From B4-G1 sp964393895 (lineage in GTDB: Bacteria; Chloroflexota; Anaerolineae; B4-G1): DNA of 64,000 nucleotides. The stretch is taken from NCBI GenBank assembly GCA_964393895.1, contig CAYMWP010000006.1, forward strand, positions 4,149 to 68,148, in the 5' to 3' direction. Positions 1-8,385 of the stretch are shown here, piece by piece. The notes beneath the pieces are model-generated. The model saw only the letters and a list, made by a program, of their open reading frames with translations. It ran no database searches and was not told where the DNA came from. Both the position numbers and the translations under genes were made by a program. The first letter of the stretch is position 1; each line of letters opens with the position of its first letter.

Positions 1-1480
1 TGACGGTCACGACGACCAGTGGTATGCTCCACCGGACCGAAAGGTAAGCGGCGACAAAGAGCGCCTCCTCCGACTTGGGGCTGCCGTCGTAGGCTAACAG
101 CGCATGTTGCAAATGGGGCATCGTTCCCGGCACCGCCAGCACCGGCCTGGGGCAACGTCGTATGATGGTGCTCAACCCCGAACTGAGCCTGGCGACCGGT
201 TGAGACGCCGGGGGATAGTTCAGGCTCAGAATGACCAGATCAGTCCACCGCGCCCGTCCACATACCTGGCGCGCCACCTCTCCGGTTTCGAGCGTCATCT
301 CTCCCGTAATGCCGGCCGCTTCACAGCGGCGGTCGAATTCAGCGTGCATGGCCTGGGTCTCTGTGCTTTCCTTTTGAGCTTTCGAGGATACGACGTGCAG
401 GCCGTGCACCCGTGCTTTCTCGTGCTGAGCGACGAACAGTGCATGTTCCAACGCACACCATCCAGATTCCTCGCCATTGACGGCCACCAGGACATCGGCA
501 AACATCTGGTCGGTCTGACGGGTCGCCAACCGTTCTTTGCGCCATTGCCCCGGCGGCGGGCCGGCCTCAACCTCGTCGGGAGTCACGGCATCGAGGAACT
601 TTTCACTCATCCGAGCGACGACGCGCCGTGGCTTGGGGCTGAAGCGGGCAGACAGGTCAATGACCGCTGTTTCCGGTTGAATTTCCCAACCCAGTTCTCC
701 TTCCAAGTCAGCGCGGTGTTCCGCGACCCATAGGTAGAGGTCGGTCTCTGTCCGGCCGGGAAAGTCTCGCAAGATGCCACGTTCTCGAATCACCCACACC
801 ACCGGCAAATAGACCTCATCGTACCAGTGGGCGACCGCTTCTCGATAGGGAATCTCCCGCCCTTGCTCCTGGCCCATGAAATAGCTATGGACTCGAATGT
901 GTTCTTCAAGCACTCGATACTGCCCCGGAGCGGTCACGCTCAAATCGGCCTGGGGGCGGATTTGGTCCAGATGGGTGCTCTCCAGGAAATCGGCGTACTC
1001 GGCTTTCAAAATCAGGTCGTCGGGCTGCACGTCGGGCGAGAGGGGCACTTTGGTGTGAACTTTGATCACGTAAGCCTGTATGTGGGTCGCGCCGAGTTGC
1101 CGGGCCACAGACACGCGATGATTGCCGTCCAGCACAAAGTAGGCCTGACCGATCTGGTAGACGTGGATCGGCGGCACGCCGGTCAGGCCAGTCACTGCCG
1201 CTTTGACTCTCACCCACCGGTCTCGATCGCTATCTTGCCGGGGCAAAAAATCGCGAGTAAAATCATTATAGCGCCCAACGCTGCCAACGATATTATCCAG
1301 AGGGATCTCTTCTAGCTCTCGTTCTCCGGTTTTCCTGACCTTGAGCTTGCGGCGCACTTCTTCGTAGGAAAGGAGATCGGCCGAGCGGCCGGTCAGACGG
1401 GCTACGATTATCTGCAAGTTAGCCTGGCTGCGCGCGCGACGAAAATCCTCTACTGCTGACGAAATGTTTCCACTTGTCAT
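1..1480 (-). CDS. ParB-like domain fused to universal stress protein domains (3' end outside window)
   Basis: An open frame of 493 codons starts at ATG 1480 and runs off the left edge, so the C-terminus is missing. Residues about 55-140 look like a ParB/Srx-type nucleotide-binding domain, with the signature DGNHRVSVA at 118-126. A linker follows, and from about residue 330 there is a UspA-type fold: VLVAVNGEESG, then the family end motif RPVLAVPG. A second Usp domain begins (LLAYDGSPKSEEAL) and is cut by the window end. Usp domains bind ATP and act in stress responses; the ParB-like part may sense or hydrolyse nucleotide, which is inference. It is probably a cytosolic stress regulator. A good promoter lies at 1515-1543. 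The plus-strand frames across this region are shadows. Confidence 0.85.
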   Translation of the reverse strand, partial: MTSGNISSAVEDFRRARSQANLQIIVARLTGRSADLLSYEEVRRKLKVRKTGERELEEIPLDNIVGSVGRYNDFTRDFLPRQDSDRDRWVRVKAAVTGLTGVPPIHVYQIGQAYFVLDGNHRVSVARQLGATHIQAYVIKVHTKVPLSPDVQPDDLILKAEYADFLESTHLDQIRPQADLSVTAPGQYRVLEEHIRVHSYFMGQEQGREIPYREAVAHWYDEVYLPVVWVIRERGILRDFPGRTETDLYLWVAEHRADLEGELGWEIQPETAVIDLSARFSPKPRRVVARMSEKFLDAVTPDEVEAGPPPGQWRKERLATRQTDQMFADVLVAVNGEESGWCALEHALFVAQHEKARVHGLHVVSSKAQKESTETQAMHAEFDRRCEAAGITGEMTLETGEVARQVCGRARWTDLVILSLNYPPASQPVARLSSGLSTIIRRCPRPVLAVPGTMPHLQHALLAYDGSPKSEEALFVAAYLSVRWSIPLVVVTV

Positions 1481-1514
1481 CTTTTCTCGAGAATATGGAG
1501 TGTTCGGTGGCAAA

Positions 1515-1543
1515 ATTGTACATTGTTATCGCCTGTTACACAA
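1515..1543 (-). promoter_or_regulatory. sigma-70-type promoter of the ParB/Usp gene
   Basis: On the minus strand TTGTGT (1543-1538) is followed after exactly 17 bases by TACAAT (1520-1515). The -10 box lies about 35 bases upstream of the ATG at 1480. Confidence 0.5.
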
Positions 1544-1683
1544 GTTTGGGGTGCGGCGCGGCCCATCGTCCATGTCCTGACACGGGCAAGCTGAAACCGG
1601 AGCGCGTGAGATAGGCGGGCTGGGAATGTTGGTGTGGCAGGGGGCGCTGGCATTTGACATGTGGACAAATCAGGGTTTAATAT

Positions 1684-1849
1684 AAATGAAATGGGTGTGT
1701 TTCAAACAAGTTGGGCAAGACCTCGGAGGTCTAATGAGATGTGTTTTCAGGCTCAAAAACTGCCCAAATCAGTTTTGGGCGAGCACAAGCTCGGCAGAGA
1801 CCTCCGAGGTCTAGGGTCTCTGCTGAAATGAAACACGCCCAAATGAAAT
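1684..1849. mobile_element. MITE-like element, family B (GGGTGTGTTTCA ends, 9-bp target duplication)
   Basis: Imperfect terminal inverted repeats GGGTGTGTTTCA (1693-1704) and TGAAACACGCCC (1829-1840) bound a 148-bp element with no coding capacity. It is flanked by a perfect 9-bp direct repeat AAATGAAAT (1684-1692 and 1841-1849), which I read as the target duplication. It carries two copies of the palindrome AGACCTC(C/G)GAGGTCT at 1718-1732 and 1798-1812. The element lies between the ParB/Usp promoter and the yfcC-like gene. The rest of 1481-1909 holds nothing else I recognise. Confidence 0.7.
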
Positions 1850-1909
1850 TGGCACGCCGATGCACGCTACAGGCAGAGACCGTACTACTAAAAATCGAAA
1901 GGAGAAAAA

Positions 1910-3370
1910 ATGTCCACAGTGGAACAACGAGCGGGGGCACAGATCGGGAAAAAGGCATTCGTCCAGTCTCTGGTCATTTTGTTCGTCTTGATGATGGTAG
2001 CAGGGGCCCTTACTATGATCGTCCCTGCGGGAAGCTACGCGCGCACGGTTCAGGGAGAGCGCGAGATCATAGACCCCCAATCCTTCCAATTCGTGCCGCG
2101 ACCGGATTATGCCGTGTGGCGCTGGTTCACGGCGCCGGTGGAGGTTCTCTGGGGCCCCGATGGGTTTACCATCATCGTCATCATTGTCTTCATCCTGATG
2201 GTGGGGAGTTCCTTCGCCGTGTTGGATAGGAGCGGCATCCTCAAGGCGACCATCGCCCGCATAGTCGAGAAATTTGGGGGGCGCAAATATCTGCTGCTCC
2301 TCATAATTTCCCTCCTATTTATGCTGATGGGGGCGTTCTTTGGCATCTTTGAAGAGGTCGTGCCCCTTGTTCCGGTGATGATGGCCCTGGCTTACTTTTT
2401 GGGTTGGGATTCCCTCGTTGGCCTGGGAATGAGTATTTTGGCTACCAATATGGGCTTTTCCGCCGCCATTATGAACCCCTTCACCATCGGCGTGGCGCAA
2501 GAGATCGCAGGCCTCCCCCTATTTTCCGGGGCCTGGCTGCGCATCCTGATCTTTATTGTCATCTATGGTATCTTTGCCGTCTTTCTGGTACGCTACGCCC
2601 GGAGCGTGGAGCGAGACCCCCGCGCATCCCCTGTGTTCGAAGAGGACCGTGACGAACGAGCCAAGTACGAGCATCTCCAACTGGATTCCCTCTCTGAGGA
2701 GAACCCCGCGTTAGGGAGGGCCATCGGTTGGTTCCTCGTCTTTTTCGTTTTGATCGTCGTCGTGCTGGTGGGAGGGCCGCTCCTTCCGGGCATCTCCGAT
2801 TTGGCCCTGCCCATCGTGGGCCTGCTGTTCCTGATCGGAGGAGTGGGAGCGGGTCTGATCGCCGGCATCGGCGGGAAGACGGTGCTAAAAGCTGTAGGGG
2901 AGGGAATGTCCGGCATTGCCCCCGGCATCCCGTTGATCCTCATGGCCGCGAGTATCAAGCATATCGTTGCTCAGGGAGGGATCATGGACACCATCCTGCG
3001 CAGTGCTTCCTTCCCGTTTTCCCAGGCCAGCCCCTTGCTCGCCGCATTGATGGTGTACGTGCTGGCCCTGTTGATCGAGTTCTTTATCGCCTCCGGCTCG
3101 GCCAAGGCGTTCCTCCTGATGCCTATTCTTCTGCCCCTGGCCGACCTGGTCGGAGTGACCCGCCAGGTTGCGGTGACGGCCTACTGCTTTGGCGATGGGT
3201 TCTCGAACCTCGCCTATCCCACGAACCCGGTACTGTTGATCTGCCTGGGCCTCACCGTGGTTAGCTACCCCAAGTGGCTCAAGTGGTCGCTCAAACTGTG
3301 GCTCTGGGTGATCCTCGTCACCGTCGCTTTCCTGGGATTCGCCGTGGCGATTGGCTTTGGGCCGTTCTGA
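1910..3370 (+). CDS. YfcC family membrane carrier
   Basis: A 486-residue integral membrane protein with about 11-12 hydrophobic segments, beginning near residues 15-40 and ending at 460-485. The pattern matches the YfcC family of putative basic amino-acid or C4-dicarboxylate-type secondary carriers: a conserved GAFFGIFEE stretch near residue 140, a second half repeating the first, and a conserved polar segment near residue 420 (FGDGFSNLAYPTNP). Length is typical for the family. The ATG is preceded by a strong AAAGGAG. It is monocistronic, with a 13-bp-stem hairpin just after the stop (3389-3421). Substrate cannot be read from sequence; transport of an amino acid or peptide-like solute is the family expectation. 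Confidence 0.85.
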   Translation: MSTVEQRAGAQIGKKAFVQSLVILFVLMMVAGALTMIVPAGSYARTVQGEREIIDPQSFQFVPRPDYAVWRWFTAPVEVLWGPDGFTIIVIIVFILMVGSSFAVLDRSGILKATIARIVEKFGGRKYLLLLIISLLFMLMGAFFGIFEEVVPLVPVMMALAYFLGWDSLVGLGMSILATNMGFSAAIMNPFTIGVAQEIAGLPLFSGAWLRILIFIVIYGIFAVFLVRYARSVERDPRASPVFEEDRDERAKYEHLQLDSLSEENPALGRAIGWFLVFFVLIVVVLVGGPLLPGISDLALPIVGLLFLIGGVGAGLIAGIGGKTVLKAVGEGMSGIAPGIPLILMAASIKHIVAQGGIMDTILRSASFPFSQASPLLAALMVYVLALLIEFFIASGSAKAFLLMPILLPLADLVGVTRQVAVTAYCFGDGFSNLAYPTNPVLLICLGLTVVSYPKWLKWSLKLWLWVILVTVAFLGFAVAIGFGPF

Positions 3371-3388
3371 GAGTAGATCTTGAAAAAC

Positions 3389-3421
3389 CTTCCCGAAAGC
3401 TTAATCGGAGCTTTCGGGAAG
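3389..3421 (+). terminator. hairpin terminator after the YfcC gene
   Basis: A perfect 13-bp stem CTTCCCGAAAGCT / AGCTTTCGGGAAG with a 7-base loop begins 19 bases after the stop codon. There is no T-run on the plus side, but an A-run precedes it. Confidence 0.6.
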
Positions 3422-3562
3422 CAGACAAAGCCAATGGTTAAAACCATAGGCTGATACCACAAGTGAGTTTTAACTCGAGCAACCTGTTTTTAACAGTTTC
3501 AACGCTCCGCGTGTTGGCGGTGGGCCATCTGTCCCCAGCGTGATGCGCTCGCGCGCGCTGCG

Positions 3563-3591
3563 TTGCGCCCTCTTCCTGCCTGTGTTATAAT
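3563..3591 (+). promoter_or_regulatory. promoter of tRNA-Ser
   Basis: TTGCGC (3563-3568), a 17-base spacer, and a consensus TATAAT (3586-3591), ending 40 bases before the tRNA. Confidence 0.6.
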
Positions 3592-3631
3592 ACTGCCAAC
3601 GTTCGGAACGGTTCAATTTGGCAGGATTATC

Positions 3632-3718
3632 GGAAGGGTGCCGGAGTGGACGAACGGGACGGTCTCGAAAACCGTTGTGGTCGCAAGGCCACCGAGGGTT
3701 CGAATCCCTCCCCTTCCG
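3632..3718 (+). tRNA. tRNA-Ser(CGA)
   Basis: Cloverleaf with acceptor stem GGAAGGG/CCCTTCC, a long variable arm typical of serine tRNA, anticodon loop CTCGAAA (anticodon CGA, reading UCG) and T-loop TTCGAAT. CCA is encoded at 3719-3721. Short reading frames across it, which end in peptides like RKATEGSNPSPSA, are artefacts of the tRNA. Confidence 0.97.
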
Positions 3719-3734
3719 CCAGTGTATCACAGTA

Positions 3735-5867
3735 CTACATTCCGCCCTCGTGCACGTCTGTGGCGTGGACCACCGGAGCTTTTTCGGCCGGCCGGCCCTC
3801 GGCCACGACCCCCGCAAATGCCCCCAGCGGCACCTCCACGAACAACGGCCGGCGGGTGCCCTCGACCATCTGCTGCGCTGAAATCCCTTCCTCACGGAAC
3901 AGGCGCTTGATCAAATTGGTGCAGGTCTTGCCGCCACAGGCTCCCATCCCGGCCCGCGTCACGCCTTTGATGTGATTCATATCCCGCGCGCCCGCTCGGA
4001 TGAGGGCGCGGATCTCTCCCGCCGTCACCCGCTCGCAGCGGCAGACGATCTCGTCGTCGGCGATGCGCGTCACATACTCCCCCAGCGGCTCGGTCACTTC
4101 CGGCTTTTGCACGCGGATACCGGCGACGTGCTTGGCGATCTCGTGGGGAGCCCGCACTCGTACCAGTAGCGCCCGGTCGGAAAACTTGGGCGCTCGCACC
4201 TTTACTACCTCCACGTCGTCCAGTGGAGCGCCCTCCGTGTCCAGCACAGTCACCACGTCTCCCTCGTGGATCGTTTCGGCCGAGAACTCGTAGGGGATCG
4301 TGACCGTCGGGTAATCTGGATCCTTGCGATAGTCCACCAGTGTGATGGCCAACCCCGGACAGATGGCGACGCACTGTTCGCAGCCGATGCAGCCCTCCCC
4401 CGCGTACTCTGGCAAGCTGCGGATATCCTCGCTCTCCATCAAGATGCAATCCTGGGGACAGACGGAGGTGCAAGGATTGCACGGGATCTCTTGGGCACAA
4501 TGGAGCACGGGCAGAACCCCTTCCTCTCCCTCCGGAATGTCTTCGGTGACGACGGCACCGGGGCGGGATTTGAGAATTTCGGCGATGCGATGCCATTCCT
4601 GCGGCACCTGGCCTATGTCCCGCCCCAGGCTGCGAGCGATCTCCATCCCCCGGATGCGGCCAGTGAACATCGCTGCCGACGCCTCGGCGATCTCCTCCGC
4701 GTCCCCAGCCGCATAGACCGGCAGGCCAAACTCGCGCGCCTTGTGGACGAACTCGTCAACCGGGTCCAGCCCTACGGCGACCAGCACCGTATCACAGGCG
4801 AACGCTTTTTCCGTGCCGGGTATGGGACGCCAGTTCTCGTCAATCTGGGCGATGGTGACGGATTCTACCTCGTCCTTTCCATTGGCGCTGAGGATGGTGT
4901 GAGAGACGTAGATGGGCACGCCCAAGCGGGCCAGCTTGTCCTTGTGGACTTTGTATCCGCCGCACTCGGGCAGCGCTTCGCATAGGCCGACCACCTGGAT
5001 GCCGGCCTGGAGTGCGTGGTAGCCGGCGATCAGCCCCACGTTCCCCCCGCCGACGATGAACAGCCGCTCGCTCGACCGCACCAGGTCCCGGTTGACCAAC
5101 GTCTGGAAAGCGCCCGCGCCATAGACTCCCGGCAGTGTGTTCCCTTTGAAAGCGAGTGATTTTTCTCGCGCGCCGGTCGTTACCAGCAAAACGTGGGGTT
5201 GGGCGACGACGTAGTGTTCCTCCCGCAATACGCCCACCTTTCTATCGGAAAAGACGGCCAGCGCGGTGGTGTTCAGCCAAACCTGGACGTTCTCGAACTG
5301 GCGCACTTCTTGCTCCAGTATGGTGGCGATGTCGGTACCTCGCGTCCCGGCGTAGCAGGCGTCAATGGAGCCAAAGAACTTGTGGGTCTGGAGCACCAGC
5401 TTGCCGCCCAAGCGATGTTTATCGTCCACCACGAGCGTGCGCACTCCGGCCTTGCCCAACTCGATTGCCGCCGCCAACCCGGCCGGCCCGCCGCCAATTA
5501 TCAGGCACTCTACCTCGACCGGCCCGGCAGTCTGCATCTCGGGCGCGGTTTGGACGTCAGGCAGCACCGGCTTGCCATCCAGCGGTTCGATCCGCATTCC
5601 CGGTCGCACTGCTACCATGCAGGCCTTGACGGGCAGACCATCGGCCATAACCAAACACTGGGCGCACTGACCATTGGCGCAAAAGATACCCTGGGGCGCG
5701 CCGTCTTTGGGGTGATGTCCAAAGGTGCGCACGCCGCCGGCAAAGAGGGCCGAAGCGATAGTCTCTCCCTCGCGGGCCTGCATCGTCTGACCCTGCCAGG
5801 TGAATTCGACCGCCGGCCGTTCCTCGACCGGAAGAATTGGATGCTCGTGAATACGGTAATCCGCCAT
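3735..5867 (-). CDS. FAD-dependent oxidoreductase with fused 2Fe-2S, 4Fe-4S and BFD-like domains
   Basis: From the ATG at 5867, which has GGAGGA eight bases upstream, the protein is 710 residues; a longer upstream start lacks a ribosome site. Order of domains: an N-terminal 2Fe-2S ferredoxin-like domain (Cys cluster CANGQCAQC and a later Cys, about 75-100); a two-dinucleotide-binding flavoprotein core (GGGPAGLAAA near 145, GGGNVGL near 290); two 4Fe-4S motifs (CNPCTSVCPQDC and CIGCEQCVAIC, about 460-510); and a C-terminal BFD-type 2Fe-2S domain (CRCE, then GACGGKTC). This architecture is that of HcnA/HcnB-like or sarcosine/proline-dehydrogenase alpha-type subunits. Such proteins usually pair with a glycine-oxidase-like FAD subunit, which is not next to it here. 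Likely a cytosolic amine or imino-acid dehydrogenase subunit; substrate unknown. Confidence 0.85.
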   Translation of the reverse strand: MADYRIHEHPILPVEERPAVEFTWQGQTMQAREGETIASALFAGGVRTFGHHPKDGAPQGIFCANGQCAQCLVMADGLPVKACMVAVRPGMRIEPLDGKPVLPDVQTAPEMQTAGPVEVECLIIGGGPAGLAAAIELGKAGVRTLVVDDKHRLGGKLVLQTHKFFGSIDACYAGTRGTDIATILEQEVRQFENVQVWLNTTALAVFSDRKVGVLREEHYVVAQPHVLLVTTGAREKSLAFKGNTLPGVYGAGAFQTLVNRDLVRSSERLFIVGGGNVGLIAGYHALQAGIQVVGLCEALPECGGYKVHKDKLARLGVPIYVSHTILSANGKDEVESVTIAQIDENWRPIPGTEKAFACDTVLVAVGLDPVDEFVHKAREFGLPVYAAGDAEEIAEASAAMFTGRIRGMEIARSLGRDIGQVPQEWHRIAEILKSRPGAVVTEDIPEGEEGVLPVLHCAQEIPCNPCTSVCPQDCILMESEDIRSLPEYAGEGCIGCEQCVAICPGLAITLVDYRKDPDYPTVTIPYEFSAETIHEGDVVTVLDTEGAPLDDVEVVKVRAPKFSDRALLVRVRAPHEIAKHVAGIRVQKPEVTEPLGEYVTRIADDEIVCRCERVTAGEIRALIRAGARDMNHIKGVTRAGMGACGGKTCTNLIKRLFREEGISAQQMVEGTRRPLFVEVPLGAFAGVVAEGRPAEKAPVVHATDVHEGGM

Positions 5868-5940
5868 TTTGGTTCCTCCATATAGAGACATTGTCAAGCC
5901 GTAATTGCCTAACAAAGCCGCGCCTTAAACCGACGAGGAA

Positions 5941-6012
5941 TTCACCGTAGAGAGCGCTGAGTGCGCCGAGATTTTTCATCTTTGCTCTGCTCTCTGCGTG
6001 CTCAGCGGTGAA
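5941..6012. repeat. imperfect hairpin repeat of the CACAGAG type
   Basis: TTCACCG (5941-5947) pairs with CGGTGAA (6006-6012), and the interior is a run of related GAGAGCGCTGAG / CTCTGCGTGCTCAG units. Similar long hairpins recur at 7583-7663, 32445-32513, 49352-49451 and 57717-57761. No target duplication is visible. It lies in the 404-base gap 5868-6271, whose only other feature is the promoter at 6202-6230. Confidence 0.45.
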
Positions 6013-6201
6013 ATCTTGCTCTGTTTTTTAATAATTTACTACGTCAAAGAGTTCAGGTAGCCGGCACTTTGGCTCTCGTGATGGCAACCAGACGCCATTT
6101 TCGTCGAAATCGGTACACGGGCGCCGGGCACCTGAGCGGTGACGAGCCACGCATATTATACGCCCGAATGAGCTATGTGGCAAAAACTGGAATGCGCCTT
6201 C

Positions 6202-6230
6202 TTGCCAGAAGCTCTATTTTGCGGTAAACT
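6202..6230 (+). promoter_or_regulatory. promoter of the Pro/Thr-linker protein gene
   Basis: TTGCCA (6202-6207), a 17-base spacer and TAAACT (6225-6230), 41 bases before the start codon. Confidence 0.45.
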
Positions 6231-6271
6231 CCGGCGACAGTGAGCGCACATATTACCTGGGGAGAAAAAGT

Positions 6272-7393
6272 ATGTCACCTCGTTCAAAACTTGGATTAGG
6301 AGTGCTCTTGGCTTTTGGCCTGGCAGCGATCGTGTTGGGCGCGCGCGTCGCCATACCGGTCCTATTCCCGCCGCCTACCCCTACACCCACTCCTACAGAT
6401 ACGCCCACGCCTACCCCCACCGACACACCCACTCCCACCGAAACACCCACACCTACCCCCACCGACACGCCCACACCCACACCCATCCCTACCGACACAC
6501 CCACGCCCATCCCCACCGACACTCCCACATCCGAACCCACTGTGCCCCCTTCACCGTGGCCCACGACCGAGGGAGGAGAAGGTGCAGAGGAACCTGTATC
6601 AGATTGCTCCGCCGGGCCTGCGCCTCCCCCTTCGACGATTGGCGGCCGGCGGATAATCGCCTACTATGGCACCAGCGGGCCGGGGCTGGGCATCCTGGGT
6701 CGCCACGACATTCCCACCACGCTGCAACTGCTGGAAGAGCAGATGCAACCCTATCGAGAGTTGGACCCATGTGTGGAGCTAGTCCCCGCCTTTCATATCG
6801 TGACCACCGTCGCCGACGCATCTCCCGGCGAGGACGGCGACTATAATCACCGCATCCCCCACGAATCCGTCCAGGTGTGGATAGACAGCATCACCGCAGT
6901 GGGAGGCATAGCGGTGCTCGACGTGCAGGCCGGCCGGGGCGACGTGATGACAGAGTTGAGCTTGATCGAGCCTCTGCTGCGGCTGCCCTCTGTTCACCTG
7001 GCGATTGATCCCGAGTTCATCGTGGGGGAGGAGGAGGTGCCCGGCTCGCACCTGGGTCGCATCAGTGGAGAGGAGATCAACGAGGCCCAGGCCTGGCTCA
7101 ACGCCATCGCCGAGCAGGTGGGGGAACCAAAGATCCTCGTCATCCACCAGTTCAACGACCGTATGATGGAGAACAAGGACGTGATCCAGGATTATCCGCT
7201 GGTCAACCTGGTGTGGGATGCGGATGGTTTTGGCGGGCCAGGGGCCAAGATCGGGGACTACAACCAGTACCGCCACGAGCCGGGCTTTGAGTACGGCGGC
7301 ATAAAACTGTTCTACGTCTACGACGCGCCGGTGATGACGCCGGCGCAGGTGATGGGTATAGAGCCGCCGCCGGCTTATATAGTTTACCAGTAG
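6272..7393 (+). CDS. exported protein with Pro/Thr-rich linker and uncharacterised C-terminal domain
   Basis: 373 residues. Residues 6-32 form one hydrophobic segment (signal anchor or signal peptide), followed by about 55 residues of repeated TPTPTDTP-type units, a common extracellular wall-spanning or glycosylated linker. The C-terminal 250 residues start near GGRRIIAYYG and contain alternating beta/alpha blocks with acidic end-of-strand residues (VLDVQAGRGD, LAIDPEF, LVIHQFNDR, VWDADGFGG). This looks like a TIM-barrel-type hydrolase fold, possibly acting on glycans, but I do not recognise a named family. The start has GGGGAG upstream. The DNA of the linker is a degenerate 6-18 base tandem repeat, so copy number may vary between strains. 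Confidence 0.7.
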   Translation: MSPRSKLGLGVLLAFGLAAIVLGARVAIPVLFPPPTPTPTPTDTPTPTPTDTPTPTETPTPTPTDTPTPTPIPTDTPTPIPTDTPTSEPTVPPSPWPTTEGGEGAEEPVSDCSAGPAPPPSTIGGRRIIAYYGTSGPGLGILGRHDIPTTLQLLEEQMQPYRELDPCVELVPAFHIVTTVADASPGEDGDYNHRIPHESVQVWIDSITAVGGIAVLDVQAGRGDVMTELSLIEPLLRLPSVHLAIDPEFIVGEEEVPGSHLGRISGEEINEAQAWLNAIAEQVGEPKILVIHQFNDRMMENKDVIQDYPLVNLVWDADGFGGPGAKIGDYNQYRHEPGFEYGGIKLFYVYDAPVMTPAQVMGIEPPPAYIVYQ

Positions 7394-7547
7394 AAGGGAT
7401 CTGAGCGTCCAGCTCCAGAGGCGGTTCTCGGCTTGTTCAGATGGGAGCGAGGTGGCGGGCATCTTTCAGGCAGTGCTGCGAACTCTATACCCTCAATGAC
7501 AAAGACGGACCGGGCTTAGAACAAGATACCATCTTGTAGCACGATTA

Positions 7548-7701
7548 TTTCAAAGGTAACTGTTCAAGGGAAAGCCTGTTTTACCACAAAGGACACAAAG
7601 GAAAAAACCAAAAACAGTCGCAGAACTTGTCACTTTCTTGGTGTCCTTCGTGCCCTTCGTGGTTCTCCAAAATAGGTATGCCTGAACGCTTACTTTCAAA
7701 G
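7548..7701. mobile_element. IS66-like MITE, copy 1, with 8-bp target duplication
   Basis: Terminal inverted repeats GTAACTGTTCAAGG (7556-7569) and CCTGAACGCTTAC (7681-7693) bound a 138-bp non-coding element. It is flanked by a perfect 8-bp direct repeat TTTCAAAG (7548-7555 and 7694-7701). Inside is a long imperfect hairpin, ACCACAAAGGACACAAAGG at 7583 pairing with CCTTCGTGCCCTTCGTGGT ending at 7663. GTAA ends plus 8-bp duplications are characteristic of the IS66 family, so this is probably a non-autonomous derivative. It ends nine bases before the ribosome-binding site of the next gene. The rest of 7394-7722 shows nothing else. Confidence 0.75.
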
Positions 7702-7722
7702 TAGCAAGTGAGGAGGAACGAC

Positions 7723-8370
7723 GTGGCTGCACAACCTCGACCCGTGGCTTTTCCTGCTGCCGGCGGCGGCCCGCTGTTGGAGGGCGCCTTGCACGCGCTG
7801 GAAGGCTCTGGCCCCTTTCCAGCAGCCGTCATCTGTCATCCCCATCCACTGATGGGCGGCGACATGGATAACACGGTCGTCGTGGCCGTGGAGCACGCGC
7901 TGGTTAGGCGCGGCTGGATGACGCTGCGTTTCAACTTTCGGGGTGCGGGTGGCAGCGCCGGTTCCTTCGATGAAGGGCGCGGTGAGATGGATGACGTAGC
8001 CGGCGCGCTGGACTTTTTGTGCGCCCGTCCAGACGTGGAAGCGAGCCGGTTGGCGGTGGTGGGCTACTCTTTCGGCGCGGAGGTGGGATTGCGCCACGCC
8101 GCCCGCGATCCCCGCGTGGGTTGGTTGGCCGGCCTTGCGCTGATACAAGAGCTCTACGCCAGCCCATTCCTCGACGCCGATCCACGCCCCAAGCTCTTTG
8201 TCGCCGGAGATCGAGATCCCTGGGCTCCCGCCGCGCCGCTGCGCGAATACGTGGCGCGGCTGCGTTCACCCAAGAGGTTGCATCTCGTCCCCGGCGCGAA
8301 CCACATCTTGGGCGGGTGTGAGGACGAGGCGGCCGCGTTGGTGGCCGATTTTTTGCCCGCACCTGGGTAG
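7723..8370 (+). CDS. alpha/beta hydrolase (COG2945-like)
   Basis: The start is GTG 7723, seven bases after GAGGAGG; an in-frame GTG at 7708 would overlap that site. The 215-residue protein has the family's early motif CHPHPLMGG (38-46) and oxyanion region NFRGAGGSAG (71-80). Its nucleophile elbow is GYSFG (Ser116), the acid lies in AGDRDPW (Asp165) and the histidine in GANHIL (His194). All catalytic residues are present. It is a compact cytosolic hydrolase without lid insert; family members are esterases or acyl-peptide hydrolase-like enzymes with poorly known substrates. Its upstream region was rebuilt by the MITE at 7556-7693. Confidence 0.85.
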   Translation: MAAQPRPVAFPAAGGGPLLEGALHALEGSGPFPAAVICHPHPLMGGDMDNTVVVAVEHALVRRGWMTLRFNFRGAGGSAGSFDEGRGEMDDVAGALDFLCARPDVEASRLAVVGYSFGAEVGLRHAARDPRVGWLAGLALIQELYASPFLDADPRPKLFVAGDRDPWAPAAPLREYVARLRSPKRLHLVPGANHILGGCEDEAAALVADFLPAPG

Positions 8371-8385
8371 ACCCAGGGGCGCCCG

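Noticed and set aside
104..1315. Plus-strand frames of 209 and 162 codons
   Set aside because: They are antisense to the ParB/Usp gene, which has clear domain motifs; the plus-strand products resemble nothing.
1693..1840. CRISPR array suggested by repeated palindromes
   Set aside because: The palindromes are not regularly spaced with unique spacers, and no cas genes are present.
3563..3975. Short plus-strand frames ending in RKATEGSNPSPSA-like peptides
   Set aside because: They run across tRNA-Ser and the 3' end of the flavoprotein gene; the peptide is a known artefact of tRNA sequence.
6253..6564. Gly/Val-rich minus-strand frame (VGVGVSVGVG)
   Set aside because: It is the complement of the Pro/Thr repeat linker.
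7550..7832. Minus-strand frames with TTKGTKDTKKV-like peptides
   Set aside because: They are encoded by the CACAAAGGACACAAAGG hairpin of the MITE and overlap the hydrolase gene.
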